Shown: positions 34,094 through 44,625 of the stretch, piece by piece | Numbering within the stretch: position 1 is the stretch's first letter | Layout: each line of letters begins with the position of its first letter | Source: Rhynchosporium graminicola | Lineage: Eukaryota; Ascomycota; Leotiomycetes; Helotiales; Ploettnerulaceae | Length of the DNA: 64,000 nucleotides | Reading direction: 5' to 3' | Assembly: GCA_900074885.1 (NCBI GenBank) | Contig: FJUW01000036.1 | Span: forward strand, 372,001-436,000 | Made by a program: the position numbers and the translations under genes | The notes under the pieces: model-generated | Told to the model about the DNA's origin: nothing | Database searches by the model: none | What the model saw: the letters and a program-made list of their open reading frames with translations, nothing else

Positions 34094-34744
34094 TCAGAAT
34101 CTATAAGTGAATATCCTTCTTTGCACAGGTCTTCGGCCGCTTTAGACGAATGCTCGTCTTCGAGTTGGACATGGGCGAGAAAGTGTTGTGCTTCTGCCTC
34201 GTTCGCTTTGAGTAAAAGTCCCTTGGACCAGGTTTGGAAAATTCGACATGATATTTGATAATCTGGCTCGTGTCCTCCGGTCCGCTACATGTGAATGCGG
34301 TCAAGTTGAGAAAGGCTCACCCTCGAAAGCTTATAACTTTGACTCTCCGTCATTTTATGGCCGTCTCGGGTCACATGAGCTCTAGAAACTGGTGAGCCTC
34401 GCCATGGATCCCACTTGACCGCAAGCCAAAACACATGGCTACATGCCAGGCTCCTTCCGGGCACTTCCTTGCGGTAGGGACTCTACAATTGAATGTCCAT
34501 AATGAGTAGGTTAACATAGCCTGCGCTTGCTTAGCCGATACTCTATGGCGGACTCAGCCGATCCCGATGCTCGTCAAGTGATGTCAACAACAGCTAAGCG
34601 AGATGGCAGAGCGCTTGACTCGAGTAGAAAAATTCGGGATAAGGTCCAGAACGTGCTACTTCATCGATCTATTTCGATATCCCGGTACCTGGCTCGAGGT
34701 CTACGAAATCGGATCACCTGAATTGAGTTACCATGATCAACTAC
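34094..34744. other. Convergent intergenic region tyrosinase / SDR
   Basis: 650 bp between two stop codons. The only frame of note (34527-34721, plus strand) starts TTG and has no recognisable features. I see no repeats or RNA genes. Confidence 0.5.
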
Positions 34745-35867
34745 TCATGCTTCGCTCTTCCCTTCCAAAACATCCTTGACGACCCTGTGCGACAAATCCC
34801 AAAGACTCTTCCCTAACTTCTCATCCCTCCCAGTCTCACTCGCAAGCCCCAACTTCCCACCCGGCCCAAGATAAGCACCCTTGTACTTGTCCTGCTTCGC
34901 TCTAACCTCCGGGGATGTCGCAGCAAACAAAGTCGATGCAGCACCCTGTTCCCGCGTCTTCCCGAACCACTTCAAGCCAGGCCTAAGGAAAGCTGGGATG
35001 AGATTCATAGCACCGTCTGTAGCCACAACACCAGGATGTAACGATATGGAAATGATTGAAATGCCTTCTTGGTCAACGCGACGTTGGAGCTCAGACGCGA
35101 ATAGGACGTTGAGAAGTTTAGAGAAATTGTAACGTTTTGCGCTGGCGATTCCTGCGTTGTTCGAGGCTGGGTCAGCCGAGAAGGTGTTGTTCAGGTCTGA
35201 CTTGGTGTCAAGTTTGATGACTTTGACGTAGTTGTGCATGATTGAGGAGACGGTGACGACTCGGACATCTGAACCTGGGAGTTGGGCTGTTTGCCGGAGG
35301 AGTGGCAAGAGTGCTTCTGTCAAGGCGAAGTGCCCGACGTGGCTGGGGGGTGTTAGCTAAGGTTTTGAAATATTTCGAAAAATACTTTACTTGATAGCAA
35401 CTAATGTCTCGATTCCGTCTTTTGTCAAAGAGTACTCTGAACTTAGTCTTGCTGCATTATTCACTATGAAAATGAGCCGACTGTAGCTCAAGGCCCATGG
35501 AACACCTACCTAGGATATCCAAGCGATCAACCTGAGCAAGGAATGACTTTGCAGAAGCCATGACATCAACAGGAAATGTAAGATCCAACGGGAGCCATAC
35601 AATCTCTCCCTTTTTGGTGTTATTCTGGTGATCTGTGTTGAACTTTGCAATTGCTTGCTTTGCTTTCTCTTCAGATCGAGCTCCCATCCAAACTTTCGCA
35701 CCATGAATAGCGAGCTGTTCAGCTGTAGCATAGCCGATTCCAGTACTATGGAGCTCGTCAGTATTATGGCACATTGCTGATAGGGTTACATGCTTTGCTC
35801 CAGTGACCAAGGCAACCTTTCCAGTCAGGTCAGGAATCTGGAATCCCGAGTTTCCGAATAAGCCCAT
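34745..35867 (-). CDS. Short-chain dehydrogenase/reductase (retinol-dehydrogenase-like)
   Basis: Four exons, complement(34745..35342, 35391..35463, 35510..35745, 35794..35867), encode 326 aa. The Rossmann glycine motif TGANTGIG is split by the first intron. Then come VNNAA (split by the second intron), a catalytic serine in VTVSSIMH (Ser161), and YNFSK (Tyr199, Lys203). These mark a classical SDR using NAD(P)(H), of the WWOX/retinol-dehydrogenase-like fungal group. No membrane segment is obvious. The first intron must be GC-AG (AA/GCATGT...CATAG/T). GT donors nearby break the frame, and the GC donor restores the Asn of the motif. The physiological substrate is unknown. It is convergent to the tyrosinase, which is no evidence of a joint pathway. 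Confidence 0.92.
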
Positions 35868-37895
35868 CCTTATTATTGAGTACTAAAAACTCCCAGTCGA
35901 GGATCAGATACAAAGATGGAGCTGTGTAAGGAGAGATTGAAAAGGACTTCAAAGGCTGTTCTTACGAGACCTTGCATCCATTTCATGAACTCTAAAGATG
36001 ACCTCGGCATCCACGAATCCAGTTAGTTCAGATAATATTAAGGATCGCCACTCATTGAACTCTATTCATATGAAATGAGGATAGATATTATGATCTCTCA
36101 AGATCAGTGAGGAAATGCTTTGCGCATATTGCTTATGAAATCAACGTTCAGCTTGCGTAGCCACTTGATGATAACTTAGCAGTGCCTCACTTTAACTGAG
36201 TAAGCATAGAACAACCCCGAAAGACACAAGAATTCGTTTACAATCCCGTAGCATATGCTACGATGAAACTACGTTTGAAATTAGAATTGCCCAATGCATT
36301 CTATTCTTGCTATAAACCTTTCGCTAACAAGATCCGTGGGGATCGCCGTGTTCCGTACCTTTGGTACTTCCGTACCCAAGTCTTCTTTCTTCCAGACCAA
36401 GGCGAATTTATCTTATTCGTCCACTCCAGTGCAATCTATGTGTTCTTTACGCGCCTGGTGCTAGCCAGTAGTGGTATGACACTCTCTGTATTCCAGCGAT
36501 AGTATCCTCGAGATGATGCAATGCTGCGATGATCCATTGCCTGTAAATCTGCCTCTTTTCACGAGATACGAGGTTTTAAAAACAAAGACAGACCTTGATA
36601 TATGTTTTGACATTCTCAGATCCAACTTGTGCCCCGGTGAAAAATATCTTTGGGAAAATAGGCATTCAATGCAGAATTCCTTTACGGCATCCTTCTGACA
36701 CGCTCAACATACCATGTGAGAACATGGTAGCCTGTAATGATCAAACTCCTGCTTGTTATTTTCTATGTAGGCGATCTTTAATTTAATTCACATAATATGA
36801 ACTATGGAATCAGATCATGCGTCGAAATAAATGATACTTGGGTTTCACCTATTGATTGATGTCCGACAGTTCAACACTCCTTGATGTAAATACAAATTCT
36901 CACGGAATTTATTTTTGAAAAAGATGCGTATTAGGACCCTTGAAGAACGGATGGCCTGGCTCATTGTAAATCGGGTCAAGGTCAAAAAGAAGCAGGTTGG
37001 GTAACTAGATGTAGTAAGAGGATCTAGTAGGAGCATGAAGTAAGAAAGCATATAAAAACACGCAAAAGAAATTTCGAGGAGAAGCAAAATCTAAGTATTC
37101 TTTTCTAGTAGATCTAATCTTGGCCACTTCTAGTTTAGAAATTAAAATCCGAAAATAAGGCAAAGATGAGGTTGCGATTGAAAGTAAACAAGCAATTTTC
37201 TCGACGTGGTACAACAGCCTAAGAGAAAAAACACTTTCTGTATGAAATGCTAAATTGTTGAATCATATTATTAACTCACCTTCTTTCCTGAGACATATAG
37301 GTATAATAGCTAGTTATATCTGTTGAATTTATAGTTCACCATAAAACTCGCCGATTCGATTAATCTCGCGCGACGCGTTATTAATCTAAAACAAATCGAT
37401 CACTTCATGTACGCGTCTTTCTTTAAGAGGAATTACCTAAGGATTTCTCGACCTACATTACGCTGCACTCGAGTATCTTATGCCACTCAGATTATACCGG
37501 CGGAAGACTTTAAGAGCGGCTATCGGAGATAATCATAAAAGATCTCCCTCGGGCGGCCTTTATGATCGATCTATAGAAGTATCTACGTGGACGACTCTGG
37601 ATGACCTCCCTTAGTAGCTTTCGTTACCTTTAATCGGAGCCTAGGACTTCTATTATACGTATCGAGGAAGTACTAAACATATTCGCTTTGCGGTTAGGCC
37701 CGGACCCGGGTATGATTTAAACAAACAAACAAATAACAGCTTAAGAACCTAGCCGAGATCACGGGGCGATTCCTCGTCCTGGTAGTGGGGCAGCACCAAG
37801 CTCATTCCAACCTCCTCAACTCTCACTTCATAATAACTTCAACTCGAGCTGGACTTGGGCCACAACTCTCATGATTCATCTGATTAACAGGTACA
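35868..37895. other. Intergenic region with possible decayed element at its right side
   Basis: About 2 kb without a supportable gene, holding the promoters of the divergent SDR and Rtc5-like genes. Open frames at 36263-36786 have no family resemblance. The part at 37330-37730 has a different texture (many TA and CG steps, no open frame) and may be an old mobile-element fragment. Confidence 0.4.
37330..37730. mobile_element. Possible old transposable-element fragment
   Basis: A block with abrupt boundaries in composition, rich in TA and CG dinucleotides and with stops in all frames. It ends just before an (AAAC)n-like run at about 37718-37735. No terminal repeats or protein motifs were recognised, so the call rests on texture alone. 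Confidence 0.2.
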
Positions 37896-39756
37896 ATGGG
37901 GCAAGGGCATTCCAATGGAGGCGCTCGACACGCCTCCACCGAGCAGCTGAGCCATGAACTGGTCCGCCCATTACCCCTCCAATACCCTCCACTGCTAATA
38001 TCGCCAGGCCATTAAGTTCGCAAAACGATGCTTCACCCTCATCGAACTCTATTCCTTCCAAGATGTTTTCAAATCGCTCGCAGAACACCAGGACTCGATT
38101 GCCTATCTCAAAGAAGACACCATCGCACGCTTCCTCGAGATCCCCGACATTCTAGGCGTATCCTCCATAATATTCCAGATGGTGTCATATCTCGGCGCGT
38201 TTCCATTCGGTCAAGATGCGCCGGTGGTTTTGGGTTTCGAGCAGATGATTATGGTGGTTGTGATTATGACGGAGAGGTACCAGAGGGTGTTGAAGAAGGG
38301 GAACAAGGATCGTACCAAGCTTCTATTTCAGAGTCTGGCAGTTTACGATCGGGGGGCACATATGAAAGAAGATAAGGAGGAAGATACGAACACGGATACA
38401 GAGGAAGCAAAAAGGAGTCATGCCCCAGGATTCGCTGTTGATGAAGCTGCCAACGATGAAGAGGAAGAGGAAGATGACGATGATCTAGCTTTGGCAGCTT
38501 TAGAATCACTAGACGCCATCGACGTCTTCCGACATAGCGATGCACCTATCAACCAAGCTTCAATACCATCTGACAATCTGAAGAAACTCATTATGCTCCT
38601 CCTCTTAATAGCACCTCTTTCAACGCAAGAAAGTCTGGCACGACACGCCGAACGACTCTCTGGCGACCAACTAGAAGGACTCCGAAAAACAGCAGACAAC
38701 ATCCTTGCTGCCTTTGTGAATGTGGAGAAATTTCCTGGCGTCAAATTACATCAATTCAATACTGTGATTCCCATTTCCTTGCCTTTTCTGTTCAGTGGAT
38801 TTAATCCATTCTTTGAGCATTTTCTCTTCTCTAAGAATTTCGACCTGTCGAAACGGAAAGAGGAGGGGCCTACATCATTACCTCCGCCGGACGTGGTTTT
38901 GGATCAACCTCTTTTGCAACATGCTGGGGAGATTTTGGATTTGAATGTTTTGTCACAGTTATCTTTCTTCATACCTGGTGCTTCACTGTTCCGGCAACTA
39001 CGGCTGCTCTATTCTGGTGGAGATGCCGGATTCTCTATGGGATCTTTCGAGACGAAAGTCTTCAATTGGCGAGCTCCAACCATTCTCCTTGTATCTGGTA
39101 ATAGGATATCTGAATTCCCAGAAGGAGGACAAGAGAAAGCATTCACCGATACACTACCACCAAAAAGATATCCCGACAGTAGTAAATTTACGCGCGTGGT
39201 ATTTGGCGTCTACACTTCCCAGCATTGGAAACAGACACATAAAGAATGTTTTGGAAATGTCGATACGCTGCTTTTCCAACTGGAGCCTGTCCATGAGGTT
39301 TTTCATGCTAGTAAGATTAATACAGATTATATATCGTTCAGCAAACCACCAAGTGCACATTCAGGGATTGCGTTTGGGTGTCCACATCCCAAGCCGAAAC
39401 AAACTGCTGGATTGAGCACGAACGTATCACTGGGGGCCGTCTCTTTACTCCTCGATTCCTCATTTGAGTTTGGGGTATTTACGCACAACTACACGTCGGG
39501 AGGCGGTGCTTTCCATAATAGCGAGACGAGGAAGTATGATTGGCAGGATAGGTTCGAGGTGGAGAGTTTGGAGGTTTGGGGATGTGGTGGAGATAAGGAG
39601 GCTGAGCAGCAAAGACAGAGATGGGCTTGGGAGGAGAAAGAAGCGGAGGCGAGGAGGAGGATTAATCTGGGTACGGGAGATATTGAGGCTGATAGAGCAC
39701 TGCTTGAGATGGCGGGTTTGATTGGGGCGAATAGAAGTGGTGGGAGTATGAATTGA
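37896..39756 (+). CDS. RTC5: TLDc-domain protein, Rtc5-like V-ATPase regulator
   Basis: Two exons, 37896..37961 and 38008..39756, encode 604 aa. The chain starts MGQGHSN, a textbook N-myristoylation signal. A conserved N-terminal helical region follows (FAKRCFTLIELYSFQDVFKS, RFLEIPDILGVS), then an acidic low-complexity loop (about 170-200). The TLDc domain (about 332-545) includes FFIPGASLFRQLRLLYS, FGNVDTLLFQLEP, IAFGCPHPKPK and FEVESLEVWGCG. The C-terminal tail is a charged helix rich in Glu/Lys/Arg. In yeast, Rtc5 is a myristoylated vacuolar-surface protein that promotes V-ATPase disassembly, alongside Oxr1. I infer the same location here. The 46-nt intron lies right after the myristoylation segment. 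The next gene, ILV1, is in the same direction 581 bp away. Confidence 0.9.
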
Positions 39757-40337
39757 TGAAATAATGGGTTGATTTCTTGAGCTTTTGGGAAAGGTTGGAC
39801 AGAGAGGCTTAGATGGGATGAAGAGACGAATGTAATGGGGTATTGATTACTATGGAGATGGAAGGCACTTCAAGGCAAAAAAAAAAAGCTCCTCGGTAAA
39901 TCATGAGTCCTCATAGCCATATTTCGTGATGCGTAGTCTAATTCAACTCCGAGCTTTGAGTACTAGAAGGGGGTGGAGTGCAAACTTGTCTGCAATGCTT
40001 CTCGTTTGTTTCGAAGATGAAAGACCAGTCAGTTTTATATTATCAAGTCCCTCTTTATCTCCTCATACTCAGGCCTTAACGACATAAATACCTACAGTAT
40101 AGGTAGGTTCCTTACTCGGGTCTATCCAAATGGCAAATGTTACCCGATCGAAGTTCTTCCGTCAGCCGGGATCGCGGGGCCCACTAAACAATTTAGAGCT
40201 TCAGCTTCTATTCCACATCAAATTTCACCGACTGGCATCCTTTCAACGATACAGCACTCCCAAACGACACCTTCAATATAATACACAATAGATCAACTAT
40301 CTGCCATATCAATTGATCTAATCACACTCCGACCACG
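39757..40337. promoter_or_regulatory. Intergenic region upstream of ILV1
   Basis: 580 bp between co-directional genes. An A11 homopolymer run (39878-39888) follows the Rtc5-like gene and may belong to its 3' flank. The last 150 bp before ILV1 are CT/CA-rich, as in many fungal promoters. A GAGTCA-type Gcn4/CpcA site was not seen near the start, although amino-acid control would be expected for this pathway. Confidence 0.4.
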
Positions 40338-42105
40338 ATGGAGAATGGAGTCAAGACCAACGGTCATGCCAATGGCGACAGCAGACCCAGAACGCCAAGC
40401 TCAAATTCATTCTCTTTGACAGAATACTCGAGTATGCCTTCACCGCCGAGCTCGAGGTCGCCAAAATCGAGGATCAGAGGCGTGGTGCCAGAGGAGTTCA
40501 TCTTGCCAAGTGGATATCCAGACGTACATCTCCTCCCTCCCTTCTCAGGACCAGTCAGTTGCTAATGTTCTCCCAATATAGTATCTCCGTCTAATCCTCA
40601 CCTCTCGAGTATACGAAGTCGTAGAAGAAACACCCCTCACGCCCGCGACAAACCTCTCCAACCGACTCGAATGCAAAGTCTTATTGAAGAGGGAGGATCT
40701 ACAGCCAGTGTTCAGCTTCAAACTCCGCGGGGCATACAATAAGATGGCACATCTCGACCCCTCCGTCTCATGGAAAGGTGTGGTGGCCTGCTCAGCTGGG
40801 AACCACGCCCAGGGCGTCGCGTACTCAGCACGCAAGCTCAAGATCCCCGCGACGATTGTGATGCCCGAAGGAACCCCTAGCATCAAGCATTTGAATGTGT
40901 CGCGGCTTGGAGGGAGTGTGGTATTACATGGTGCGGATTTCGACTCTGCGAAGGAGGAATGTGGACGTTTGGAGAAGCTGCATGGTCTGACAAACATCCC
41001 GCCATTCGATGATCCGTATGTTATTGCTGGACAGGGTACGATCGGAATGGAGTTGCTCAGGCAGACGAACATACAAAAACTGGAAGCTATTTTCTGCTGT
41101 GTGGGTGGAGGAGGGCTGATTGCTGGCATTGGGGTTTACGTCAAGAGGATCGCGCCGCATGTCAAGATCATTGGGGTGGAGACTTATGATGCTAACGCGA
41201 TGGTTCAATCCCTAGCAAAGAAAGAGAGGGTGGTGCTGAAAGAAGTGGGATTATTCGCCGATGGAGCAGCAGTCAAGACTGTCGGCGAAGAGACTTTTAG
41301 AGTTTGTCTCGAAGTCGTCGACGAAATCATCCAAGTCACAACCGACGAAACATGCGCAGCTATAAAAGACGTTTTCGAAGATACTCGCTCAATCGTTGAA
41401 CCGGCCGGAGCTTTGGCACTCGCAGGACTCAAGAAATACGTTGCCGCTAACCCATCAGCAGATACCTCTCGCAATCTCGTTGCCATTGCATCAGGAGCGA
41501 ATATGAACTTTGATCGACTACGCTTCGTAGCTGAACGTGCGGCTTTGGGAGAGAAGAAGGAAGTGTTGTTTAGCGTCAGCATCCCCGAGATCCCGGGCGC
41601 TTTTTCGGAGTTGATCAAGGCGGTCATGCCACATATGGTTACGGAATTCTCGTATCGCTATGCTACGGATACTGTTGCCAACGTACTCCTGGGCTTGAGT
41701 CTCACAAGTCCAGCTTCGGAACGAGATGCTGAGCTCGCATTTTTGCTATCTAGAATTGAAGCTGGAGGCATGACGCCCGTTGACCTCTCCGGCGACGAGT
41801 TAGCCAAATCGCACATTCGCTACCTCGTCGGTGGACGTTCATCCGTTCCCAATGAAAGACTGTACATGTTCAACTTTCCCGAGAGGCCAGGAGCGTTGGA
41901 GAAATTCTTGACGACGTTGAGGCCAAGGTATAACATCAGTCTGTTCCAGTATCGAAATGCTGGCAGCGATGTGGGCAAAATCCTGGCTGGGATTTTGTGT
42001 CCTACTGAGGAGCTGGAGGAGCTGGAGAGCTTTTTGAAGAGGATTGGATATCCGTGGGAGGATTGTACGGAGAGCAAGGTGTTTCAGACGTTCCTGAGGT
42101 CGTGA
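40338..42105 (+). CDS. ILV1: Threonine ammonia-lyase (threonine deaminase)
   Basis: Two exons, 40338..40523 and 40582..42105, encode 569 aa. The PLP lysine is Lys109 in [12 protein letters not shown], and the PLP-phosphate loop is VGGGGLIAG. Other conserved blocks are [21 protein letters not shown] and SIVEPAGA. Two ACT-like regulatory subdomains fill the C-terminus ([16 protein letters not shown] about 390 and [15 protein letters not shown] about 480), giving isoleucine feedback control. It converts threonine to 2-oxobutanoate plus ammonia, the first step to isoleucine (EC 4.3.1.19). The enzyme is normally mitochondrial, yet the first 60 residues are Ser/Pro/Asn-rich with no clear amphipathic presequence. 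An in-frame TGA just upstream rules out a simple extension. Confidence 0.96.
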
Positions 42106-42611
42106 GCGATTGATGATAAAGATGGAAAGCATTTCTGGATATTTCCATGGAGTTTTGGAATTAGCGGGCGTTTGGGGGGTTGGAGATTTGTGTTGGCAAA
42201 TAGAGCCACGATGATTTCATGGATTCGCCCAGGGCATCAAAGGCGTGGCTGGCATATAGAACGGTTGTTTGCATTTTACATTATGTTTCTTTGTAGATTC
42301 GCGAAGGGGACCCAGGGTACAAAGTTCGTTGCATTAGAAGATAAATTCGAAGAGTTTTATACACACTGATCATCGCTTTCTTTGCCAGTCGTGTTTGTTG
42401 ACCCTGCCTACTTATCGATTAGGCGAGGGCGAGGTAGCCTCAGCCTCATCCCAAGGTGCGTACTTAAGTTCAAGTTCAAAAAGTTCGAGACCCACTTATC
42501 CGCCCACCTCCCATTGAAGCTCCAACCCACTCTGACCTTCACCACAACTCCATCAACCCAGGAATATCTTTCTGCACCTCCATCCTCACGCTCACTGCGA
42601 TACTCGCGAAC
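42106..42611. promoter_or_regulatory. Gap between ILV1 and mitochondrial bL36 gene
   Basis: About 500 bp between co-directional genes. A plus-strand frame at 42172-42369 starts ATG but has no recognisable features. The stretch right before the next ATG is C-rich and pyrimidine-skewed. Confidence 0.4.
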
Positions 42612-43297
42612 ATGATCCACCCAATCCTCGTCCGCACCGCGCGTGTGCTCTTCCCCTCCATCTCCCGATCTACGACCTCTGCCACGGCGAGGCACATCTG
42701 CACGCCCAAGCCCAAGACGGTTCGATGCAGCATCAGCGCATCATCAATCGCAAGTAGGGCGCGCGCTTTCTCCACGAGGGTGGGAGTTAGGCCGCAGGTA
42801 CAGGAGGGTGTGATGGCGAAGGGATTGGGAGGGGGATTGGGGCAGGTTAGGGGGATGAAGGTCAGGAGTTCGGTCAAGAAGCTTTGTGAGGGGTGCAAGG
42901 TACGCTGAGAGCTTTTCTTATGTCTGATATGGAGGAGATAGGAGAGGAGGAGATGATGGATGGAGGGATGGATTGATGGCTGGCTGGTTTGGGGACAAGG
43001 ATTCTTCGGTGAGGAGGGTGTGGGAAGAGTGAGAGAGGAAGTTAGGAATAGTTGACTGCCTGGCCATCATTGACGACAGCCCGCGGCGAATCATGTAAGG
43101 GAGCGGAGCACATAGGGATAGATAGGATCGAGGAGCTAGCGCTCAGGATTCTTTATACGTTATTTGATAACAGGGTAGATGACCAAACGCTGACTTATCT
43201 CTAGAGCGTACGTAGGAAAGGAGGGAAGACTGGAAGAGGACATGTGTATATCATCTGTTCGCTGAATCCGAAGCACAAGCAGAGGCAGGGGAAGTAG
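42612..43297 (+). CDS. RTC6: Mitochondrial large-subunit ribosomal protein bL36m
   Basis: Two exons, 42612..42899 and 43205..43297, encode 126 aa. The first about 80 residues are Ser/Arg/Ala-rich and almost free of acidic residues, as in a mitochondrial presequence. The mature part begins at about Met82 with MKVRSSVKKLCEGCK and, across the intron, continues SVRRKGGK to YIICSLNPKHKQRQGK. Zinc-ribbon ligands are Cys92, Cys95, Cys114 and His120. The Cys95-Cys114 spacing is six residues longer than in bacterial L36. bL36 sits near the peptidyl-transferase region of the large subunit. The 305-nt intron (GTACGC...CTCTAG) is much longer than its neighbours' introns. The gene is convergent with the LYRM2-like gene. 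Confidence 0.92.
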
Positions 43298-43675
43298 ATG
43301 GTGGCACACGACGAACGACATACGACATATTGCAGTGTGTATCTGGAAGGGAACGAATAGATGGGAATTTGGCAGGAGAGGAGAGCCAAGATGGCAGATA
43401 CAAGGTGGAGATAGGAGGATGGAGGAGAGGAGTGTACAATACTACAGACACTGTATGCATAGGCTGGCGTTTGGAAAGCAATTGTGTGTCTGAATACTCG
43501 AGGACCCTATGATATCTTGTAGAGTGGAAAATGGGACTTTAAGATCGGTTGTGTATACGTTACTCGCAGAGCCTCCGAGAAACCAATATACCGCTCTACA
43601 TCTGACTGTTTTTCTGTTCATTATTGGACAGTATCTAAATCCCATGGAGATGTTATGTTGACTAGCAATTGTCCC
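43298..43675. other. Convergent gap, bL36m / LYRM2-like
   Basis: A 378-bp spacer between two stop codons. No coding sequence is supported. Both 3' ends must be formed here. Confidence 0.5.
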
Positions 43676-44307
43676 TCACAGGCCATCAATATATCTCTCC
43701 ATGCCCTCCCACTGCGTCTTGCCGGTCGAGATGAGGTAGCGGATCTGTGTCTGTCGTGCAACGATATCAGCAATCTTCTCCAACCAGTCATACCCTCCCT
43801 TTTCTCTCTTCCCTTGCCTGTCTTTCCACATCCTCTTCCGACCCACACTCGCTCCAACGCCCCGAAGCCCCTCAAGAGTAGAAATAGAGGACAAACGTAC
43901 AATATCCTCCACCCCTCTATTCCTCACGAACTCCTCCCTCGCAAACCGCAACGTCTCGCCTTTCGTACTCGGATCGTTGATCTTTCGACATCCGCGGACG
44001 ATGGACCGCCAGAGGGATAGGGCTTTGGAGCGTTGGAGGAACTGTGTTTGGAGGGATGAGATCAGCGGGCATGTGCAGAGAGCAGAGGAAGAGGGGAATG
44101 AGGTTCGAGGAGAGGAGGGAGGAAAGAGAAGAAGGGAGGATGTACATGATCGAGGGAGATGGTGCTCGAGAGTTTAGTGGATCGTGGGCGAGGTTTAGCT
44201 TGAGGTTGTGATGCGTAGTCGCGACATTGTCGTATTGGTGATCTACGCAGACATCTGGGCTGGAGATGGGGATAGAGGCGCGGTGGCATTGGCATTGGAC
44301 ATCGCAT
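43676..44307 (-). CDS. LYR-motif mitochondrial protein (LYRM2-like)
   Basis: Three exons, complement(43676..43750, 43901..44041, 44146..44307), encode 125 aa. The N-terminal 45 residues are rich in Arg, Pro and Gln without acidic residues until RD, a plausible mitochondrial presequence. Next is SLDHFLQRSKALSLWRSIVR, where LWR occupies the LYR position. The LYRM2 block AREEFVRNRGVED follows, then TQIRYLISTGKTQW. LYR proteins bind acyl-ACP and support assembly of respiratory complexes or Fe-S proteins; LYRM2 is linked to complex I in animals. Both introns are phase 0. The ATG at 44307 was preferred over an upstream GTG. It is divergent from the NatD gene, with only 318 bp between start codons. 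Confidence 0.88.
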
Positions 44308-44625
44308 CTGCTTCTTCGGTGTATCTTGCTGTAAAAGTGCTGTGTTGTGCTGTGGTCGTAGTACTTGCACAGTACGGTACGGTGATGCAATTGAAGCTCC
44401 AGCTCCAGCTCCAGCTTTAGCGGGATGCAGGGATTCTTGGCGCGGATTTGCTCCGTTCGGCTCGGCTGTCTGTTCATATACTTCGTGGAAATAAAACAGT
44501 GAGACACGGTCTCGGTCTTCGACTCTATACGCGATCTCGGGCCGATTAAATCTTACACTCGTATCGTATTGATAATATAGAGCTTCACAGTCTGAAATAC
44601 TCGGATTACACTATCAAAGTCAACG
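44308..44625. promoter_or_regulatory. Short bidirectional promoter, LYRM2-like / NatD
   Basis: 318 bp separate the two divergent start codons, so cis elements are probably shared. It contains an AGCTCC/GCTCCA tandem tract (about 44394-44416). Confidence 0.55.
44394..44416. repeat. GCTCCA hexanucleotide tandem repeat
   Basis: Almost four units of GCTCCA lie in the 318-bp bidirectional promoter. Confidence 0.8.

Noticed and set aside
34527..34721. Plus-strand frame between tyrosinase and SDR
   Set aside because: TTG start, short, basic random-looking peptide in a convergent 3' region.
32790..35867. Tyrosinase plus SDR as a secondary-metabolite cluster
   Set aside because: No PKS, NRPS, terpene synthase or cluster regulator lies nearby, and the genes are merely convergent.
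37896..43297. Idea that neighbouring RTC5 and RTC6 homologues form a telomere-capping cluster
   Set aside because: The shared name comes from one yeast genetic screen; the proteins are a V-ATPase regulator and a mitochondrial ribosomal protein, so proximity is not evidence of a joint function.
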